Below are positions 3,429-5,071 of a stretch of DNA of 5,071 nucleotides, piece after piece. A program made the position numbers and the translations under genes. Location: contig JAUZQA010000334.1 in NCBI GenBank assembly GCA_030705665.1, positions 1 through 5,071 on the forward strand, given 5' to 3'. Origin of the DNA: Bacillota bacterium. Lineage in GTDB: Bacteria; Bacillota; Bacilli; Bacillales_B; DSM-18226. Within the stretch, counting starts at the first letter, position 1. Each line of letters begins with the position of its first letter. The notes under the pieces were generated by a model, which saw only the letters and a program-made list of their open reading frames with translations, made no database searches and had not been told where the DNA came from.

Positions 3429-5071
3429 CTATAAACCTATTTCCTTATTTACTTTTTCCTCCTGCTTTTTCCACAGCTTTCCCGGCCAAAATGCATAGCG
3501 GCCAAGGACTGTTGTGATGGCAGGAACTAATAGCGGGCGGACCACAAATGTATCAAGAAGAACGCCAATGGCGGTTACGAGCCCAAATTGCAGCAAGACT
3601 TGAATAGGCAAGGTGGCTAAAACAGCAAATGTTCCCGCTAAAATTAGACCAGCGGAGGTAATGACACTGCTCGTTTCACTAACGCCATTCGCTATTGCCT
3701 GACGGTGCGGCTGGGTACGTTTGTTTTTCCATATACTTGAAATCATAAAAATATTATAATCTTCGCCCAGGGCGACCAAGAATACAAAGGCATATAACGG
3801 AATCAGCGCTGAGATTGCCGGCTGCCCCAGTCCGTAATGAATCAAGAGCCATCCTGCTCCCAAAGCAGACAAATAGGATAATAAAACGGTAATGATCAGA
3901 TAAACCATCGCGACTATCGAATGTAAATACATAAGTAATAGTGCAGCAATAATTACAATGACGACTGGAATAATTACCTTCATATCCCGGTCGGTGGCTT
4001 GTTGTGTGTCATAGAGTTTTGACGTTTCCCCGCCAATCCAAAAATGTTTTTGGGAATCAACGCCTGATTTAGCTAAAGTGTCAGAAACCCTTTTTGATAT
4101 AACTGGGATTGAGTCCACTAATTTTGTATCGTATGGATTTCCTTTTAAAATAACATTATACGATTGATAGTTTTCATTCTTCCCTTTTACCGGGTCCTCT
4201 ACATGGTCAACAAAAGAAAGCTTGCTTACCTGTTCTTTTATTTGAGGATTTTTCCCTTCGGAATTTACAATGACCTGAACAGGTGCCAAATCACCAGGAG
4301 AGAAGTGCTTTGTCATTAAAGTAAATCCTTCCCGTGATGGCATATCCTTTGGAAATGAATCTAATAAGTTTTGTGTATATTGAATTCTTGGTACAGACAA
4401 TGCTAATCCACCCAAAATTACAACACTCAGGATAATAACTGTCCATGGCTTTCCAACCACAAAGTTCCCCAATTTCCTGCTAAATTTACTATGTGCAACA
4501 CGTCTGCGGTATTTCTTTCCTTTCTTAGCCTCCAATTCTGCCAGCATTTCCTCTGTTCTTGGAATAAACGGAAAAAAAGACACTCTTCCAAAAATCGCAA
4601 GCAACGCCGGAAGCAAGGTTAAGGCAGTAATACCCATAATAAGAATGGCTAAGCTAAAAGGAACCGCAAATCGCTGAAATGACCCAAACTGTGCTAACAA
4701 TAGGGTACATAAGCTTAATACTACTGTAATGGCGCTCACCATAATGGCACCGCCTGAATGCCTGATTGCCTTCTGAAGAGCGATAAATTTATCTGACTCC
4801 TCCAGCAAACATTCTCTATATTTTGATACTAAAAATAAGCAATAGTCTGTTCCCGCACCAAATAAAAGCACGGTCATAATCGAGGTTGCCTGGGAATCAA
4901 CGGTTATAATGCCTTGTTTGGCTAAAAACCCTAGAACTGGTCCTGCTAATCCATTTGCGAAAACTACTCCAATCAGCGGGATAAGCGCAAGAATGGGACA
5001 GCGATAAAGCAGAATCAACAACATTAATACAATTAAAATAGTTGATATTAATAACGTGACGTCCGCTTGGC
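3429..5071 (-). CDS. MMPL-family (RND superfamily) exporter, C-terminal part, 5' end outside window
   Basis: The frame is open from the window edge to a TAA at 3431-3429, giving 546 visible codons; the ATG at 5024 is internal, since QADVTLLISTILIVL precedes it in frame. Numbered from that Met: membrane helices at about 1-35 and 48-68, with the first core motif FGAGTDYCLFLVSKYRE (55-71); two more at 93-145; a basic cytoplasmic loop at 157-185; a helix at 194-212; an extracytoplasmic porter-type domain at about 213-348 ending in GGETSKLYDTQQATDRD; then about five helices with the second motif LVALGEDYNIFMISS (416-430). The Asp-Tyr pairs D60-Y61 and D422-Y423 match the proton-relay pairs of MmpL3. 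Proteins such as B. subtilis YdfJ (about 720 residues) and YdgH are the likely relatives. It should export a hydrophobic molecule using the proton gradient; the substrate is unknown. It ends at a strong terminator and converges on the MarR operon. All visible domains are intact. Confidence 0.93.
   Translation of the reverse strand, partial: QADVTLLISTILIVLMLLILLYRCPILALIPLIGVVFANGLAGPVLGFLAKQGIITVDSQATSIMTVLLFGAGTDYCLFLVSKYRECLLEESDKFIALQKAIRHSGGAIMVSAITVVLSLCTLLLAQFGSFQRFAVPFSLAILIMGITALTLLPALLAIFGRVSFFPFIPRTEEMLAELEAKKGKKYRRRVAHSKFSRKLGNFVVGKPWTVIILSVVILGGLALSVPRIQYTQNLLDSFPKDMPSREGFTLMTKHFSPGDLAPVQVIVNSEGKNPQIKEQVSKLSFVDHVEDPVKGKNENYQSYNVILKGNPYDTKLVDSIPVISKRVSDTLAKSGVDSQKHFWIGGETSKLYDTQQATDRDMKVIIPVVIVIIAALLLMYLHSIVAMVYLIITVLLSYLSALGAGWLLIHYGLGQPAISALIPLYAFVFLVALGEDYNIFMISSIWKNKRTQPHRQAIANGVSETSSVITSAGLILAGTFAVLATLPIQVLLQFGLVTAIGVLLDTFVVRPLLVPAITTVLGRYAFWPGKLWKKQEEKVNKEIGL

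Noticed and set aside
5022..5024. ATG at 5024 as the start of the MMPL gene
   Set aside because: The frame stays open to the window edge with a hydrophobic, MMPL-like sequence, no RBS precedes the ATG, and the family needs a further N-terminal helix and porter domain.

Overview
The window looks like the chromosome of a low-GC Gram-positive bacterium of the Bacillus group. The evidence is AT-rich intergenic DNA, strong AGGAGG-type ribosome binding sites (one serving a TTG start), TTGACA/TATAAT-like promoters, and protein families typical of Bacillaceae. These are a TipAL/Mta-like MerR regulator, a DUF2975 membrane protein paired with a YozG-like HTH protein, a MarR regulator, and a YdfJ/YdgH-like MMPL exporter. 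No rRNA, tRNA, CRISPR array, insertion sequence or phage gene is visible.

Layout. (1) Positions 1-240 are a regulatory region. They hold a perfect 10-bp inverted repeat (150-171), a possible 16-codon leftward ORF behind a good ribosome binding site, and a MerR-type promoter with its palindrome inside a 19-bp spacer. (2) Positions 241-1056, rightward, encode a MerR regulator with a TipAS-like effector domain. A short coding-like tail (1050-1142) follows in another frame. (3) Positions 2381-1126, leftward, form a three-gene operon: DUF2975 four-helix membrane protein, small Cro/C1-type HTH regulator, then a two-helix membrane protein with an extracytoplasmic sensor-like domain. Its promoter carries two tandem copies of a 19-bp palindrome, 21 bp apart. 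(4) Positions 2597-3218, rightward, encode a MarR regulator and a translationally coupled 49-residue glycine-rich membrane peptide. The peptide is easily missed because of its size. (5) Positions 5071-3429, leftward, hold the 3' part of an MMPL-family (RND superfamily) exporter. It ends in a strong intrinsic terminator and converges on the MarR operon; its N-terminus lies outside the window.

The common thread is three one-component regulators (MerR, XRE and MarR families), each with a palindrome at its own promoter, next to membrane proteins. MerR/TipAS and MarR regulators commonly sense small toxic compounds, and MMPL proteins export hydrophobic ones. A drug- or envelope-stress-response neighbourhood is therefore reasonable, but this is inference. 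The most informative observations are the tandem operator of the DUF2975/HTH operon, the third gene of that operon, and the small membrane peptide behind marR.
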